The translations under genes and the position numbers were made by a program. Of a stretch of DNA of 64,000 bases, positions 30,751 to 41,549 are shown in pieces. This DNA is from Gammaproteobacteria bacterium (GTDB taxonomy: Bacteria > Pseudomonadota > Gammaproteobacteria > Steroidobacterales > Steroidobacteraceae): the NCBI GenBank assembly GCA_004297335.1, contig SCUD01000035.1, positions 1-64,000 of the forward strand, in the 5' to 3' direction. The notes beneath the pieces were generated by a model that searched no databases, was not told where the DNA came from, and saw only the letters and a list, made by a program, of their open reading frames with translations. The stretch's first letter is position 1. Each line of letters opens with the position of its first letter.

Positions 30751-31488
30751 TCAGGCCCCGGCCGGATCGATTCCGACACCCATCGACAGCGGAATGCCGG
30801 CGACCTCGTAGCCGCGCCGGAAATCCTGCACATGGCGTGACATCCACGTCGCCGCCGCCGCGGCGTCACCGGCGGCGACCGCCTGCAGGATCTGCTGCTG
30901 CGCCATGCCGATGCGCCGGCGCGCCTGCGGTACCCGATCAATGATGACGGCCAGTCCCGGCTGCAGCAGTTGCATCAGCGGCTCGTTCAGCAGCACGAAG
31001 ACCGGGTTGCCGCTGCCCTCGGCGAGCGCATCGAAGAACTGCGCGACACTGCTGACTGCGATCGTCCGGTCAGCGTCGGCTCCGGCAAAGCGTGTCGCCG
31101 ACTCCCGCAACCGCCGCACGATTTCGCTGTCACGGCGCCGCGCCGCTGCCGCGGCGATGCCGGGCTCGACCGCCAGCAGCGCCTCGCAGACATCCACGAC
31201 CCGCGCCTCATGCAGCGTCAGCGTCTGGGAGAAATCGCCGGCGAAGGACTCCTTGGTCGGGCGCGTGACATAGAGCCGCTTGCCGCCCCCGCGCCGGCCC
31301 AGGAGTCCACCGCTCTGCAGCTGGCGCAGGGCCTCACGCACCGTCGACCGGTTGACCTCGAACTGGCGGGCGAGCTCGGTCTCGGTCGGCAGTGCCGCGC
31401 CCTCGCGCAGCTCCCGGTTGAGGATGCGCTCCCGGATCGCCTCGCAGACCCGCCGGTAAGCCGGCTCACGGCCCAAGGGTTCGAACAT
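30751..31488 (-). CDS. GntR family regulator, FadR/FCD type
   Basis: Regulator of 245 residues. The winged helix-turn-helix is at about residues 8-75 (PTETELARQFEVNRSTVREALRQLQSGGLL), followed by a helical C-terminal ligand domain of FCD type. It is divergent from isovaleryl-CoA dehydrogenase, and the shared 89-base gap contains a near-ideal GntR site (31515-31535). It therefore probably represses itself and the liu-type operon until an acyl-CoA or keto acid binds. I chose ATG 31488 (MFEPLGREPAYRRV). Upstream codons lack similarity. Confidence 0.92.
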   Translation of the reverse strand: MFEPLGREPAYRRVCEAIRERILNRELREGAALPTETELARQFEVNRSTVREALRQLQSGGLLGRRGGGKRLYVTRPTKESFAGDFSQTLTLHEARVVDVCEALLAVEPGIAAAAARRRDSEIVRRLRESATRFAGADADRTIAVSSVAQFFDALAEGSGNPVFVLLNEPLMQLLQPGLAVIIDRVPQARRRIGMAQQQILQAVAAGDAAAAATWMSRHVQDFRRGYEVAGIPLSMGVGIDPAGA

Positions 31489-31514
31489 GTCACATCCCAG
31501 CCAACTAGGGCTTG

Positions 31515-31535
31515 ATTGTCGGATTGTCGGACAAT
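31515..31535. promoter_or_regulatory. GntR/FadR-type operator between gntR and isovaleryl-CoA dehydrogenase
   Basis: ATTGT-CGG-ACAAT (31523-31535) is a perfect inverted repeat that fits the FadR-subfamily pattern T-N-GT-N3-AC-N-A. An extra direct half site, ATTGTCGG, lies immediately upstream at 31515-31522. It sits in the divergent promoter of the FCD-type GntR gene and the liu-type genes. Confidence 0.65.
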
Positions 31536-31577
31536 TATGATGCGGGCGCAAGATCCGGGCGACATCAAGGCCAGTCC

Positions 31578-32741
31578 ATGTTCCAGGTCGAGTTCGACTT
31601 CCAGCTCGGTGAGCGCGCCGAGGAGTTGCGCAACGCGGTGCGCGAGTTCGCTGCGAGGCGCATCGTCCCGCTCGCCGGCGCAATCGACCGCGACAACCGC
31701 TTTCCGCGCGAGCTGTGGCCGGAACTGGGAGCCATGGGCCTGCTCGGCCTGACGGTGCCGGAGGAATACGGTGGTCTCGGCTTTGGTTACCTCGAGCACG
31801 TGATCGCGATGGAGGAAGTCAGCCGCGCCTCGGGGGCCGTCGGCCTCTCCTACGGCGCGCATTCGAACCTCTGCGTCAACCAGCTCGTCCGCTGGGGCAG
31901 CGACGAGCAGAAGCGCAGGCTGCTGCCGCACCTGATCTCGGGTGAACATGTCGGCGCGCTCGCGATGAGCGAGCCAGGAGCGGGCTCCGATGTGGTCTCG
32001 ATGCGCACGCGCGCCGAGCCCTGCGCCGACGGTTTCCTGCTGAACGGCAGCAAGATGTGGATCACCAACGGCCCGGAAGCCGACACGCTGATCGTCTATG
32101 CGACGGTCGCGCCCGGCAGCGGTGCCGCTGGCATCACGGCTTTCATCGTCGAGCGCGGCATGCCGGGTTTCCGCAGCGCGCAGAAACTCGACAAGCTCGG
32201 CATGCGGGGCTCCGACACCAGCGAACTCGTGTTCGAGGACTGCGTGGTCCCGGCCGGAAATCTGCTCGGCGAGGTGGGCGGCGGTACCGCGATCCTGATG
32301 TCGGGCCTCGACTACGAGCGCGTGGTGCTGACCGGCGGGCCACTCGGCCTGATGCGAGCCGCCCTGGACCTGATCGTGCCGTACCTGCATCAGCGCGAGC
32401 AGTTCGGCCAGCAGATCGGCAGCTTCCAGCTGATGCAGGCGCGGCTCGCGGATCTCTATACGGACTTCAATGCCGCCCGTGCCTACGCCTACTCGGTAGC
32501 CCGGGCCTGCGACAGCGGCCGCACGACCCGTTTCGACGCGGCGGCCTGCCTGCTGTTCGCCTCCGAACGGGCGACCCGCGCCGGTCTCGAGGCCATCCAG
32601 GTCCTCGGCGGCAACGGCTATATCAACGATTACCCGGCCGGCCGTATCCTGCGCGACGCCAAGCTCTACGAGATCGGCGCCGGTACCAACGAGATTCGCC
32701 GCCTGCTGATCGGCCGCGAGCTGTTCCGGGCCACCGCCTGA
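31578..32741 (+). CDS. liuA: Isovaleryl-CoA dehydrogenase
   Basis: FAD-dependent acyl-CoA dehydrogenase of 387 residues that oxidises isovaleryl-CoA to 3-methylcrotonyl-CoA in leucine breakdown, passing electrons to ETF. Visible signatures are [18 protein letters not shown], and [22 protein letters not shown] with [10 protein letters not shown]. The catalytic glutamate is in the position used by isovaleryl-CoA dehydrogenases, [17 protein letters not shown], rather than near the C-terminus. I chose the ATG at 31578. It begins an operon with the methylcrotonyl-CoA carboxylase genes. Confidence 0.94.
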   Translation: MFQVEFDFQLGERAEELRNAVREFAARRIVPLAGAIDRDNRFPRELWPELGAMGLLGLTVPEEYGGLGFGYLEHVIAMEEVSRASGAVGLSYGAHSNLCVNQLVRWGSDEQKRRLLPHLISGEHVGALAMSEPGAGSDVVSMRTRAEPCADGFLLNGSKMWITNGPEADTLIVYATVAPGSGAAGITAFIVERGMPGFRSAQKLDKLGMRGSDTSELVFEDCVVPAGNLLGEVGGGTAILMSGLDYERVVLTGGPLGLMRAALDLIVPYLHQREQFGQQIGSFQLMQARLADLYTDFNAARAYAYSVARACDSGRTTRFDAAACLLFASERATRAGLEAIQVLGGNGYINDYPAGRILRDAKLYEIGAGTNEIRRLLIGRELFRATA

Positions 32742-32764
32742 AGCCGGCCTCCGAGGAACTGCCG

Positions 32765-34375
<1,611 letters not shown>

Positions 34376-34378
34376 CCG

Positions 34379-35167
34379 ATGCTGCGACTCGATCGTGACC
34401 CGCGCGGCGTGGTGACGCTGACGCTCGACCGCCCCGAGGCCCGCAACGCGCTCTCGGCCGCACTGGTCGCCGAGCTCACGGCGGCGCTGGAGCGTCTGGC
34501 TGCCGACCCGGAGGTCCGCATCGTGCTGCTGACCGGCGCCGGCACGGCCTTCTGCGGCGGCGCCGACATCGGCGAGATGCGCGCGGCCGGCCAGGCGTCA
34601 CCCGCGGCGAACGAGGCCGATGCACGGCGCTTCACCCGCATGCTGGAATGCCTCGAGGGCCTGCCGCGACCGACGGTCGCCGTGGTCAATGGCGCTGCCT
34701 ACGGCGGTGGCATCGGACTGATCGCGGCCTGCGACATTGCGATCGCCGCGGAGGACGCCCGCCTGGCCATTTCCGAGGTTCGCCTCGGCATCCTGCCGGC
34801 GATGATCTCGCCGTACGTGGTCCGCGCGATCGGGCTGCGGCAGGCCCGACGCTGGTGCCTCAGCGGCGAGGCGATGGATGCGGCGACCGCCGCGCGCATC
34901 GGCCTCCTGCACGAGACCGCGCCGGCCGCTGGCCTTCCGGCCGCTGTTGCCAGGCACGTGGAGGCGCTGCTGGCGGGCGGACCTGGCGCGCAGTCCGAAA
35001 TCAAGCGCCTGCTCAACGCCGCCGCCGGTCGCGACGAAGCGAGCGACCGCGCCCGGAGCGCGACGAATGCGCAGTGGCTCGCGCGGCTGCGCGCCAGCGA
35101 CGAGGGCCGGGAAGGCCTGTCGGCCTACATCGAGAAGCGCCGCCCGGCCTGGTGGCGCGGCGCATGA
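34379..35167 (+). CDS. liuC: Methylglutaconyl-CoA hydratase (enoyl-CoA hydratase family)
   Basis: Crotonase-family protein of 262 residues expected to hydrate 3-methylglutaconyl-CoA to HMG-CoA. The oxyanion-hole segments are AFCGGADIGEM and NGAAYGGGIGLIAACD, and the catalytic Glu is in ISEVRLGILPAMISPYV. It lies between the two carboxylase genes. Its stop overlaps the next start by four bases (ATGA). Family sequence alone would allow other enoyl-CoA hydratases; the position decides. Confidence 0.92.
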   Translation: MLRLDRDPRGVVTLTLDRPEARNALSAALVAELTAALERLAADPEVRIVLLTGAGTAFCGGADIGEMRAAGQASPAANEADARRFTRMLECLEGLPRPTVAVVNGAAYGGGIGLIAACDIAIAAEDARLAISEVRLGILPAMISPYVVRAIGLRQARRWCLSGEAMDAATAARIGLLHETAPAAGLPAAVARHVEALLAGGPGAQSEIKRLLNAAAGRDEASDRARSATNAQWLARLRASDEGREGLSAYIEKRRPAWWRGA

Positions 35168-37137
35168 AGCTGCAGCGCCTGTTGATCGCGAACCGCGGCG
35201 AAATCGCCTGCCGCGTCATCCGCAGCTGTCGGCGGCTCGGCGTCCGCACCATCGCGGTGTACTCGGAGGCCGACCGCGGCGCCCGGCATGTGCGCGAGGC
35301 GGACGAAGCCTGGCCGATCGGCCCTTCCCCGGCGCGCGAGTCCTACCTCGACATCGGCCGCATCCTGGATACCGCGCGGGCCGCGCGCGCGGATGCGATC
35401 CACCCGGGCTACGGCTTCCTGTCCGAGAACGCGGACTTCGCCGCGGCCTGCGCCAGCGCCGGCATGGTCTTCATCGGCCCGCCGCCCGCGGCGATCCGGG
35501 CGATGGGCCTCAAGCACGAGGCCAAGGCGCTCGTCGCTGCCGCCGGCGTGCCGGTCGTGCCGGGCTACGCGGGCGAGGAGCAGTCGGCGGCCCGGCTCCT
35601 CACTGAGGCGCGCAGCATCGGCTTCCCGCTGCTGGTCAAGGCGGTCGCCGGCGGCGGCGGCCGTGGCATGCGCGTCGTGCGTGCTCAGGAGGAGCTGGCC
35701 GATGCGATCACCGCGGCCCGCGCCGAGGCCGAGAGCGCCTTCGGCGACGGGCGCCTGCTGCTGGAACGGTTCCTCGAGCAGCCGCGGCACATCGAGGTCC
35801 AGGTCTTCGGCGACCAGCACGGCGGTTGCGTGCACCTGTTCGAGCGCGAGTGCTCGGTACAGCGCCGCTACCAGAAGATCATCGAGGAATCCCCGTCGCC
35901 GTTCATCGATGCTGCCACTCGTGCCGCGATGACCGCGGCTGCGGTGCGCGCCGCGCGGGCGGTGGATTATGTCAATGCCGGCACCATCGAGTTCATCGTC
36001 GCCGCCGACGGCAGCTTCTGCTTCATGGAGATGAACACGCGCCTCCAGGTCGAGCACCCGGTGACCGAAGCGATCACCGGCATCGACCTGGTCGAATGGC
36101 AGCTGGCCGTCGCCGATGGCGCGCCGCTGCCGCTCGCCCAGGAGCAGATCCGGCAGCAGGGCCATGCCTTCGAAGCCCGCATCTGCAGCGAGGACCCGGC
36201 CCGGGGCTTCCTGCCGTCGACCGGCGTGGTCGAGCGCTTCATCGCCCCGGAGCCCGACGCGAGCTGGCGCATCGACCGCGGCGTGGACGATGGCGATGCC
36301 GTCAGCGTCTGGTACGACGCGCTGGTCGCGAAAGTCATCGCGACCGGTGTCGACCGGGCCTCGGCGCTGGCGACGCTGCGGCACCGGCTCAATCGCACGG
36401 CGCTACATGGGGTCACGACCAACCTCGCGCTGCTGCGCAGGATCCTCGCGCATCCGGATTTCGCTGCCGGCGGCGTCGATACCGGGTTCGTGGACCGCGA
36501 ACTCGCAAAGCTCGTGCGGCCGGCGCATCCCGATCCGCGGGCGGTGCTGCTCGCCGCGCGGGTGGCGGTCGACGGGATCGAGACCGCTGCCCGCGGTTCT
36601 GACCGGCTGTCGCCCTGGTCGCGGGGCGACGCCTGGCGCATGGCCGCGCCGGCGGTCCATTCCCTGGGACTGCAGCTGCCGGCGTTCCAGCGCGTCCGCG
36701 CCCGCTGCCAGGATGACCGGATCGAGGTCGCGATGGACGGCGAGGCCCTCGCGGGGCGAGTCCGCAGTGACGGGCGACAGTTTGTCGTCGAGATGGGCCC
36801 GGAGTCCCGGGGATTCGAGTTGATCCGCCACGGTACGCGGCTCCAGATCATCGGCGATCAGGCCGATGAGATCACCCTCGCCCCGGCCTGGCCCTTCGAG
36901 CGCAGCGTGGACGATGCCGAGGCGCATCCGTCCTCGCCCCTGCCGGGACGGGTCGTCGCGCTCCACGTCGCCACCGGGGACCTGGTCGAAGCCGGCCAGA
37001 TCCTGGCGGTCGTCGAGGGCATGAAGGTTCAGCACTCCATCCGGGCGGCCCGCCCCGGGCGGATCACCTCGGTGCGGGTCGCCCAGGGCGATCTGGTCGA
37101 TGCCGAGGCCCTCCTGCTCGAACTAACACCGACCTGA
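35164..37137 (+). CDS. liuD: Methylcrotonyl-CoA carboxylase alpha subunit (biotin carboxylase + biotin carrier)
   Basis: Protein of 657 residues. The biotin carboxylase domain (about 1-445) has RLLIANRGEIACRVIR, the ATP loop KAVAGGGGRGMRVV, FLEQPRHIEVQVFGD, and MNTRLQVEHPVTE. A linker domain follows, and the C-terminal biotinyl domain covers about 585-657. The biotin-carrying lysine is K621 in VVEGMKVQHS, where most relatives read EAMKM. ATG at 35164, coupled to the hydratase. With the beta subunit it forms the holoenzyme for leucine degradation. Confidence 0.95.
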   Translation: MKLQRLLIANRGEIACRVIRSCRRLGVRTIAVYSEADRGARHVREADEAWPIGPSPARESYLDIGRILDTARAARADAIHPGYGFLSENADFAAACASAGMVFIGPPPAAIRAMGLKHEAKALVAAAGVPVVPGYAGEEQSAARLLTEARSIGFPLLVKAVAGGGGRGMRVVRAQEELADAITAARAEAESAFGDGRLLLERFLEQPRHIEVQVFGDQHGGCVHLFERECSVQRRYQKIIEESPSPFIDAATRAAMTAAAVRAARAVDYVNAGTIEFIVAADGSFCFMEMNTRLQVEHPVTEAITGIDLVEWQLAVADGAPLPLAQEQIRQQGHAFEARICSEDPARGFLPSTGVVERFIAPEPDASWRIDRGVDDGDAVSVWYDALVAKVIATGVDRASALATLRHRLNRTALHGVTTNLALLRRILAHPDFAAGGVDTGFVDRELAKLVRPAHPDPRAVLLAARVAVDGIETAARGSDRLSPWSRGDAWRMAAPAVHSLGLQLPAFQRVRARCQDDRIEVAMDGEALAGRVRSDGRQFVVEMGPESRGFELIRHGTRLQIIGDQADEITLAPAWPFERSVDDAEAHPSSPLPGRVVALHVATGDLVEAGQILAVVEGMKVQHSIRAARPGRITSVRVAQGDLVDAEALLLELTPT

Positions 37138-37143
37138 GCGTTG

Positions 37144-37158
37144 TTTTGCGTCGCAAGA
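37144..37158. promoter_or_regulatory. Imperfect TTTTGC-N3-GCAARA inverted repeat
   Basis: TTTTGCGTCGCAAGA, six bases after the carboxylase stop. It has one mismatch to the arms of the element at 29462, and lies 65 bases before the SDR start. Confidence 0.4.
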
Positions 37159-37198
37159 CGCGCTAACGTTCTGTCCTTTAAGGGCTGCAGGCACCTCG

Positions 37199-37214
37199 TT
37201 TTGCAGGTGCAAAA
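37199..37214. promoter_or_regulatory. Inverted repeat TTTTGCA-GG-TGCAAAA before SDR gene
   Basis: A perfect 7-base inverted repeat 9 bases before the ATG at 37224; its final A residues adjoin the ribosome-binding AAGGA. It matches the element before the thiolase. Binding here could block transcription or ribosome access. Confidence 0.5.
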
Positions 37215-37223
37215 GGATGGGAC

Positions 37224-37985
37224 ATGGACCTGAAGAAGAAAGTCGTCGTGATCACCGGCGGTGGTCGTGGGCTCGGGCGGGCGATGGCACTGGCCTTTGC
37301 GGCCGAGGGCGCCGACATCGCAGTACTTGACCTCGACGCCGCGGAACTGGCCGAAACCTGTGCGCTGTGCCAGGCGCAGGGAGTGCGCGCGAGCGCGTAT
37401 CCGGCCAACGTCACGAACGAAGCACAGGTGATTGCGAGCCTCGACGGCGTGGTCGCCGACTTCGGCCGTCTGGACGTGATGATCAATAACGCCGGGATCA
37501 CCCGCGATGCGCTGCTGGTCAAGGTCAAGGACGGCGAGGTCGTCGGCGGCATGACCCTGGCCCAGTGGCAGGCGGTCATCGACGTCAACCTGACCGGCGT
37601 ATTCCTGGGCGGGCGTGAGGCGGCCGCACGCATGATCCGGCTCGGCAACGGCGGCCTGATCATCAATATTTCCTCGGTCTCCCGCGAGGGCAACCCCGGG
37701 CAGACCAACTACACGGCCGCCAAGGCCGGGGTCGCGGCGATGGCCGTGGTCTGGGCCAAGGAGCTTGCGCGCTACGGCATCCGCAGCGCCGCCATCGCCC
37801 CGGGGTTCTGCTCGACCGAGATCCTGTCCTCGATGAAGCCGGAGGCGCTCGCCAAAGTCACGGCCCCGGTGCCGCTCAAGCGCCTGGGCGAACCGGCCGA
37901 GATCGCCTCGACTGCGGTCTTCATCGCCCGGAATGATTTCGTGACCGGGCGCGTGATTGAGGTAGACGGCGGCCTGCGCCTGTAA
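37224..37985 (+). CDS. Short-chain dehydrogenase/reductase (FabG-like)
   Basis: NAD(P)-dependent oxidoreductase of 253 residues. Cofactor motif [12 protein letters not shown] at about residue 89, catalytic Ser in NISSVS, and the Y-x3-K pair in YTAAKAG are all present. The Asp after beta-2 (VLDLD) suggests NAD preference. It follows the carboxylase operon by 86 bases with its own candidate regulatory repeats. It likely acts on a 3-hydroxyacyl-CoA in the same pathway. The exact substrate cannot be read from sequence. Confidence 0.9.
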   Translation: MDLKKKVVVITGGGRGLGRAMALAFAAEGADIAVLDLDAAELAETCALCQAQGVRASAYPANVTNEAQVIASLDGVVADFGRLDVMINNAGITRDALLVKVKDGEVVGGMTLAQWQAVIDVNLTGVFLGGREAAARMIRLGNGGLIINISSVSREGNPGQTNYTAAKAGVAAMAVVWAKELARYGIRSAAIAPGFCSTEILSSMKPEALAKVTAPVPLKRLGEPAEIASTAVFIARNDFVTGRVIEVDGGLRL

Positions 37986-38022
37986 TATTGACCCTCAGGA
38001 AGCATCAGGAGAATCCAGCACC

Positions 38023-38790
38023 ATGCAATCCGACCAGATCAGGGCCGTCGTCACCGGCGGTGCTTCAGGCCTCGGGCTCGCCACTGCGACCCGCATCATT
38101 GCCGGCGGCGGACGGGCCGTGCTGCTCGACCTCCAGGACGAACTCGGCAAGGCCGCCGCGGCGCGATTGGGGGCCGCGGCCCGTTTCGAGCACTGCGACG
38201 TCACCGATGAGGCCGGGACCGAGGCCGCAATCGGCGCCGCCGCGAAGTGGCTCGGCGGGCTGAACGTCGCGGTGAACTGCGCCGGCATCGGCGTGGCCGC
38301 GAAGCTGCTCGGCAAGGACGGCCCGCTGTCCACGGCCGCGTTCACCCGCGTGCTCACGGTCAACACCGTCGGCCACTTCACCGTGGACCGCGCGGCGGCA
38401 GCGCTGATGCAGCACAACACGCCGGACGCCGGCGGTGAACGCGGCCTGCTGATCCACACCGCGTCGGTCGCCGCTTACGAAGGCCAGATCGGCCAGGTGG
38501 CCTATTCGGCCTCCAAGGCCGCGAATGCCGGCATGATCCTGCCGCTGGCGCGCGAGCTCGCCCGCTTCGGCATCCGCGTCGTCGGCATCGCGCCGGGCCT
38601 GTTCGCGACGCCGATGATGGCCGGCCTGCCCCAGGAAGCTCAGGACTCCCTCGGCCGCCAGGTGCCATTTCCGCCGCGCCTCGGCAAGCCCGAGGAATAC
38701 GCCGACCTGGTCGCGGCGATCTGCGCCAATCCGATGCTGAACGGCACGACCATCCGGCTCGACGGCGCGATCCGCATGGCGCCGAAGTGA
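38023..38790 (+). CDS. 3-hydroxyacyl-CoA dehydrogenase, type II (HSD10-like SDR)
   Basis: SDR of 255 residues resembling 17-beta-HSD10, which oxidises 2-methyl-3-hydroxybutyryl-CoA in isoleucine breakdown. Motifs are TGGASGLG, NCAGIG, TASVAAYEGQIGQVAYSASK (Ser, Tyr, Lys) and APGLFATPMMAGLP. The HSD10-type insertion around residue 95-110 (AAKLLGKDGPLS) is present. AGGAGA precedes the ATG. With the thiolase at 29562 it would complete the end of isoleucine oxidation. Confidence 0.91.
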   Translation: MQSDQIRAVVTGGASGLGLATATRIIAGGGRAVLLDLQDELGKAAAARLGAAARFEHCDVTDEAGTEAAIGAAAKWLGGLNVAVNCAGIGVAAKLLGKDGPLSTAAFTRVLTVNTVGHFTVDRAAAALMQHNTPDAGGERGLLIHTASVAAYEGQIGQVAYSASKAANAGMILPLARELARFGIRVVGIAPGLFATPMMAGLPQEAQDSLGRQVPFPPRLGKPEEYADLVAAICANPMLNGTTIRLDGAIRMAPK

Positions 38791-38805
38791 TCGCGGGCTG
38801 AGCCG

Positions 38806-40197
38806 ATGCGCCGCGGCACCGCCTGGTTGTCGCTCACGGCACTGCTGGCCGTTCTTGCGGCCGGCTGTGCCGCGGGCCCGCGGCCAGCCGCGGTCCCGGC
38901 CGGCATCGACGTCCCGGTCGAGTACTACCGGCTCGACAACGGCCTGCGCGTCGTGCTGTCGCGCGATGCGAGTGCACCGACGGTCACGGCCGGCGTCTGG
39001 TACCGGATCGGCTTCCGCAACGAGCCGCGCGGCCGCACCGGCTTCGCGCACCTGTTCGAACACATGATGTTCCAGGGCTCGGCCAACCTCGGCAAGATGG
39101 AGTTCATCCGGCTGATCGAGGGCAACGGCGGGATCCTGAACGGCTCGACGCGCTTCGACTACACCAACTACTTCCAGGTCGTGCCGGCGCACACGCTGGA
39201 AACCGTGCTGTGGGCCGAGGCGGATCGCATGCGCGGGCTGGCCATCACGCAGGACAACCTCGACAACCAGCGCAGCGTGGTCCAGAACGAGGTCCGCGAT
39301 AACGTACTGAACCGGCCGTATGGCGGCTTCCCGTGGCTGTCGCTGCCGCAGCTCGCCAACGAGAACTGGCACAACGCGCACAACTTCTACGGCGACATGG
39401 CTGATCTCGACGCGGCGACGCTCGCAGACGTGCGTGAGTTCTTCGAGCGCTACTACGCTCCGGGCAACGCCGTGCTGGTCGTCGCCGGCGATTTCGACCC
39501 GCAGCAGGCCCGCGGCTGGATCGAGCGTTACTTCGGCCCGGTGCCGGCGCGCGCGACACCGCCGCGGCCGGATGTGTCCGAGCCGCGCCAGCAGGCCGGG
39601 AAGAGGCATTCGCAAGTGGATCCGCTCGCGCCGCGGCCCGGCCTCGCGCTCGCCTGGCACGTGCCACCGCGCGGCACGCCGGAGCACTACGCTTTCGGCC
39701 TGCTCGACCAGATCCTGCTGCAGGGCGAGGACAGCCGGCTCTGGCAGCGGCTGGTCCGCGAGCGCGGTTTTGCCGGCGAGGTCGCCGGCGGCGTCAACCT
39801 GCTTGGCAATCTGTTCGACTACGACGGCCCGATGCTGTGGATGGTCTACCTCGTGCACGATGATCCGGCCGCCGCGGATGCGATCCTCGCCGAGCTCGAC
39901 GCCGAGATCGCCCGCATACAACGCGAACCGCCGTCGGCCGCGGAATTCGAGCGGGCACTGACCAAGCTGCGCGCCGGCCTCTATGATCTCGCCGGCTCGA
40001 ATACGCGCTTCGGGCTGAGCAACCTGCTGGCCGCATTTGCGCTGTTCGACGACGACCCGTCCCGGATCAATCGCCTCGAGGAGCAGTTCCGTGCAGTCAC
40101 ACCGGAGCTGATCCGGCAGGTCGCCGCGGACTGGCTGCAGCCGGAGAATCGCACGATCCTGAGCCTGGCGCCGGGCCGCGCGGCGGGCCAGCCATGA
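38806..40197 (+). CDS. M16 family zinc peptidase, lipoprotein (catalytic subunit)
   Basis: Pitrilysin/mitochondrial processing peptidase family, 463 residues. Residues 1-20 are a signal peptide with the lipobox LAAGC (lipid on C21). The inverted zinc motif HLFEH (H82, E85, H86) and the distal ligand E162 in QNEVRDN are intact, so it should be active. Two M16 halves are seen. It overlaps the start of a second M16 gene by four bases. Envelope location is predicted. Its place within an acyl-CoA catabolism run is unexplained. Confidence 0.92.
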   Translation: MRRGTAWLSLTALLAVLAAGCAAGPRPAAVPAGIDVPVEYYRLDNGLRVVLSRDASAPTVTAGVWYRIGFRNEPRGRTGFAHLFEHMMFQGSANLGKMEFIRLIEGNGGILNGSTRFDYTNYFQVVPAHTLETVLWAEADRMRGLAITQDNLDNQRSVVQNEVRDNVLNRPYGGFPWLSLPQLANENWHNAHNFYGDMADLDAATLADVREFFERYYAPGNAVLVVAGDFDPQQARGWIERYFGPVPARATPPRPDVSEPRQQAGKRHSQVDPLAPRPGLALAWHVPPRGTPEHYAFGLLDQILLQGEDSRLWQRLVRERGFAGEVAGGVNLLGNLFDYDGPMLWMVYLVHDDPAAADAILAELDAEIARIQREPPSAAEFERALTKLRAGLYDLAGSNTRFGLSNLLAAFALFDDDPSRINRLEEQFRAVTPELIRQVAADWLQPENRTILSLAPGRAAGQP

Positions 40198-41549
40198 GGC
40201 CGGCCGTGCTCGCCGCGCTCGTCCTCGGCGCGACGCTGCTCACCGGCGCCCACGCGGCCGAGGCACCACCACCGCCCGGCACGCCACGCGACTTCACGCT
40301 GCCGGCCAAGGAGACCGTGCACCTCGACAACGGTCTCGCGATCACCTTCGTTCCGTGGGGGCGCATCCCGAAGACCACCGTGCTCGCGGTCGTACGCACC
40401 GGCAACATCGACGAGGGCGAGAACACCTGGCTCGCCGACGTCGCGGTCGAGATGCTGCGCGAAGGCGCGGCCGATCGCTCCGCCGAAGACATCGCGCGCG
40501 ACGTCGCCGGCATGGGCGGCAGCCTCGCGCTCGCCGCCGGTGCCGAGCAGACGACCATCGGCCTGTCGGTGCTCTCGGAACATGCGCCGCAGGCGGCGCG
40601 GCTGATCGCCGACCTGCTGCGGCGGCCGCGCTTCCCGGCCGGGGAACTGCCGCGCGTGCTGGCGAATTTCGAACGCCAGCTGAGTGTCGCTAGGGCGGAA
40701 CCCGATGCGCTTGCGGATGAGGCGCTCGCCGCACTGGTCTGGGGCGATCACCCGTTTGCGCGTACCCTGCCGCGCCCCGGCCAGCTCGCGGGTTACGGCA
40801 TCGAGGCGGTTCAGGATTTCCATGCGCGCAACTTCGGCGCGCTGCGCACCCAGGTGTACGTCGCTGGCCGCTTCGACCGCAGTGCGCTCGAGCAGGCGCT
40901 GCGCGAAGTCTTCGCCGACTGGGCAGCGGGCCCGCCGCCGGCCGAACGGCCGCCGGTCGCGAGCCAGCAGGCCCGGCAGCAGTTCATCGAGCGGCCCGGC
41001 TCGAACCAGACCACCGTGCGGATCGCGGTGCCGGTCACCGGGCCGGCGCAGGAGGGCTGGTTCCCGGTCTCGGTGATGAACACGCTGCTCGGCGGCTCGT
41101 TCATCTCGCGGATCACGACCAACCTGCGCGAGGACAAGGGCTATGCGTACTCGCCCGGCTCAACGCTCCGCGTGTTCCGCGGTGCCGCACTGTGGGTGCT
41201 CGAGGCGGACGTGACCGCCGCGCACACCGCGGCCGCACTCGCGGAGATCGAAAGCGAGATCGAGCGCCTGAGCCGCGAGCCACCATCGCCAGAGGAGCTG
41301 CGCGCCATCGCAAACTATCGCGCCGGCCTGTTCGTCGTGGTCAATTCGAGCGCCAGTGGCCTGCTCGCGCAGCTCGCCTTCCTCGAACTGCACGGCCTGC
41401 CGGACGAGTACCTGACCCGCTGGGTCGCCAATGTCCACGCGGTGACCCCGGCCGAGGTCAGCGCCGCCGCCGCGCGCTTCCTGCGCCCCGAGGCGATGAC
41501 GACGGTCCTCGTCGGCGAAAAAGGGGACAGTCCCCTTTTTTCGCCATAG
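40194..41549 (+). CDS. M16 family peptidase, non-catalytic partner subunit
   Basis: Protein of 451 residues with a signal peptide (about 1-22, ending GAHA). It aligns with M16 proteins, but the HxxEH zinc motif is absent: the region reads NTWLADVAVEML. The substrate-binding Arg/Tyr segment is kept (NLREDKGYAYSPGS). Such pairs of an active and an inactive subunit are common in bacteria. The last residues (GEKGDSPLFSP) are encoded by a palindromic repeat at 41514, so the original C-terminus was probably slightly shorter or different. Confidence 0.9.
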   Translation: MRPAVLAALVLGATLLTGAHAAEAPPPPGTPRDFTLPAKETVHLDNGLAITFVPWGRIPKTTVLAVVRTGNIDEGENTWLADVAVEMLREGAADRSAEDIARDVAGMGGSLALAAGAEQTTIGLSVLSEHAPQAARLIADLLRRPRFPAGELPRVLANFERQLSVARAEPDALADEALAALVWGDHPFARTLPRPGQLAGYGIEAVQDFHARNFGALRTQVYVAGRFDRSALEQALREVFADWAAGPPPAERPPVASQQARQQFIERPGSNQTTVRIAVPVTGPAQEGWFPVSVMNTLLGGSFISRITTNLREDKGYAYSPGSTLRVFRGAALWVLEADVTAAHTAAALAEIESEIERLSREPPSPEELRAIANYRAGLFVVVNSSASGLLAQLAFLELHGLPDEYLTRWVANVHAVTPAEVSAAAARFLRPEAMTTVLVGEKGDSPLFSP

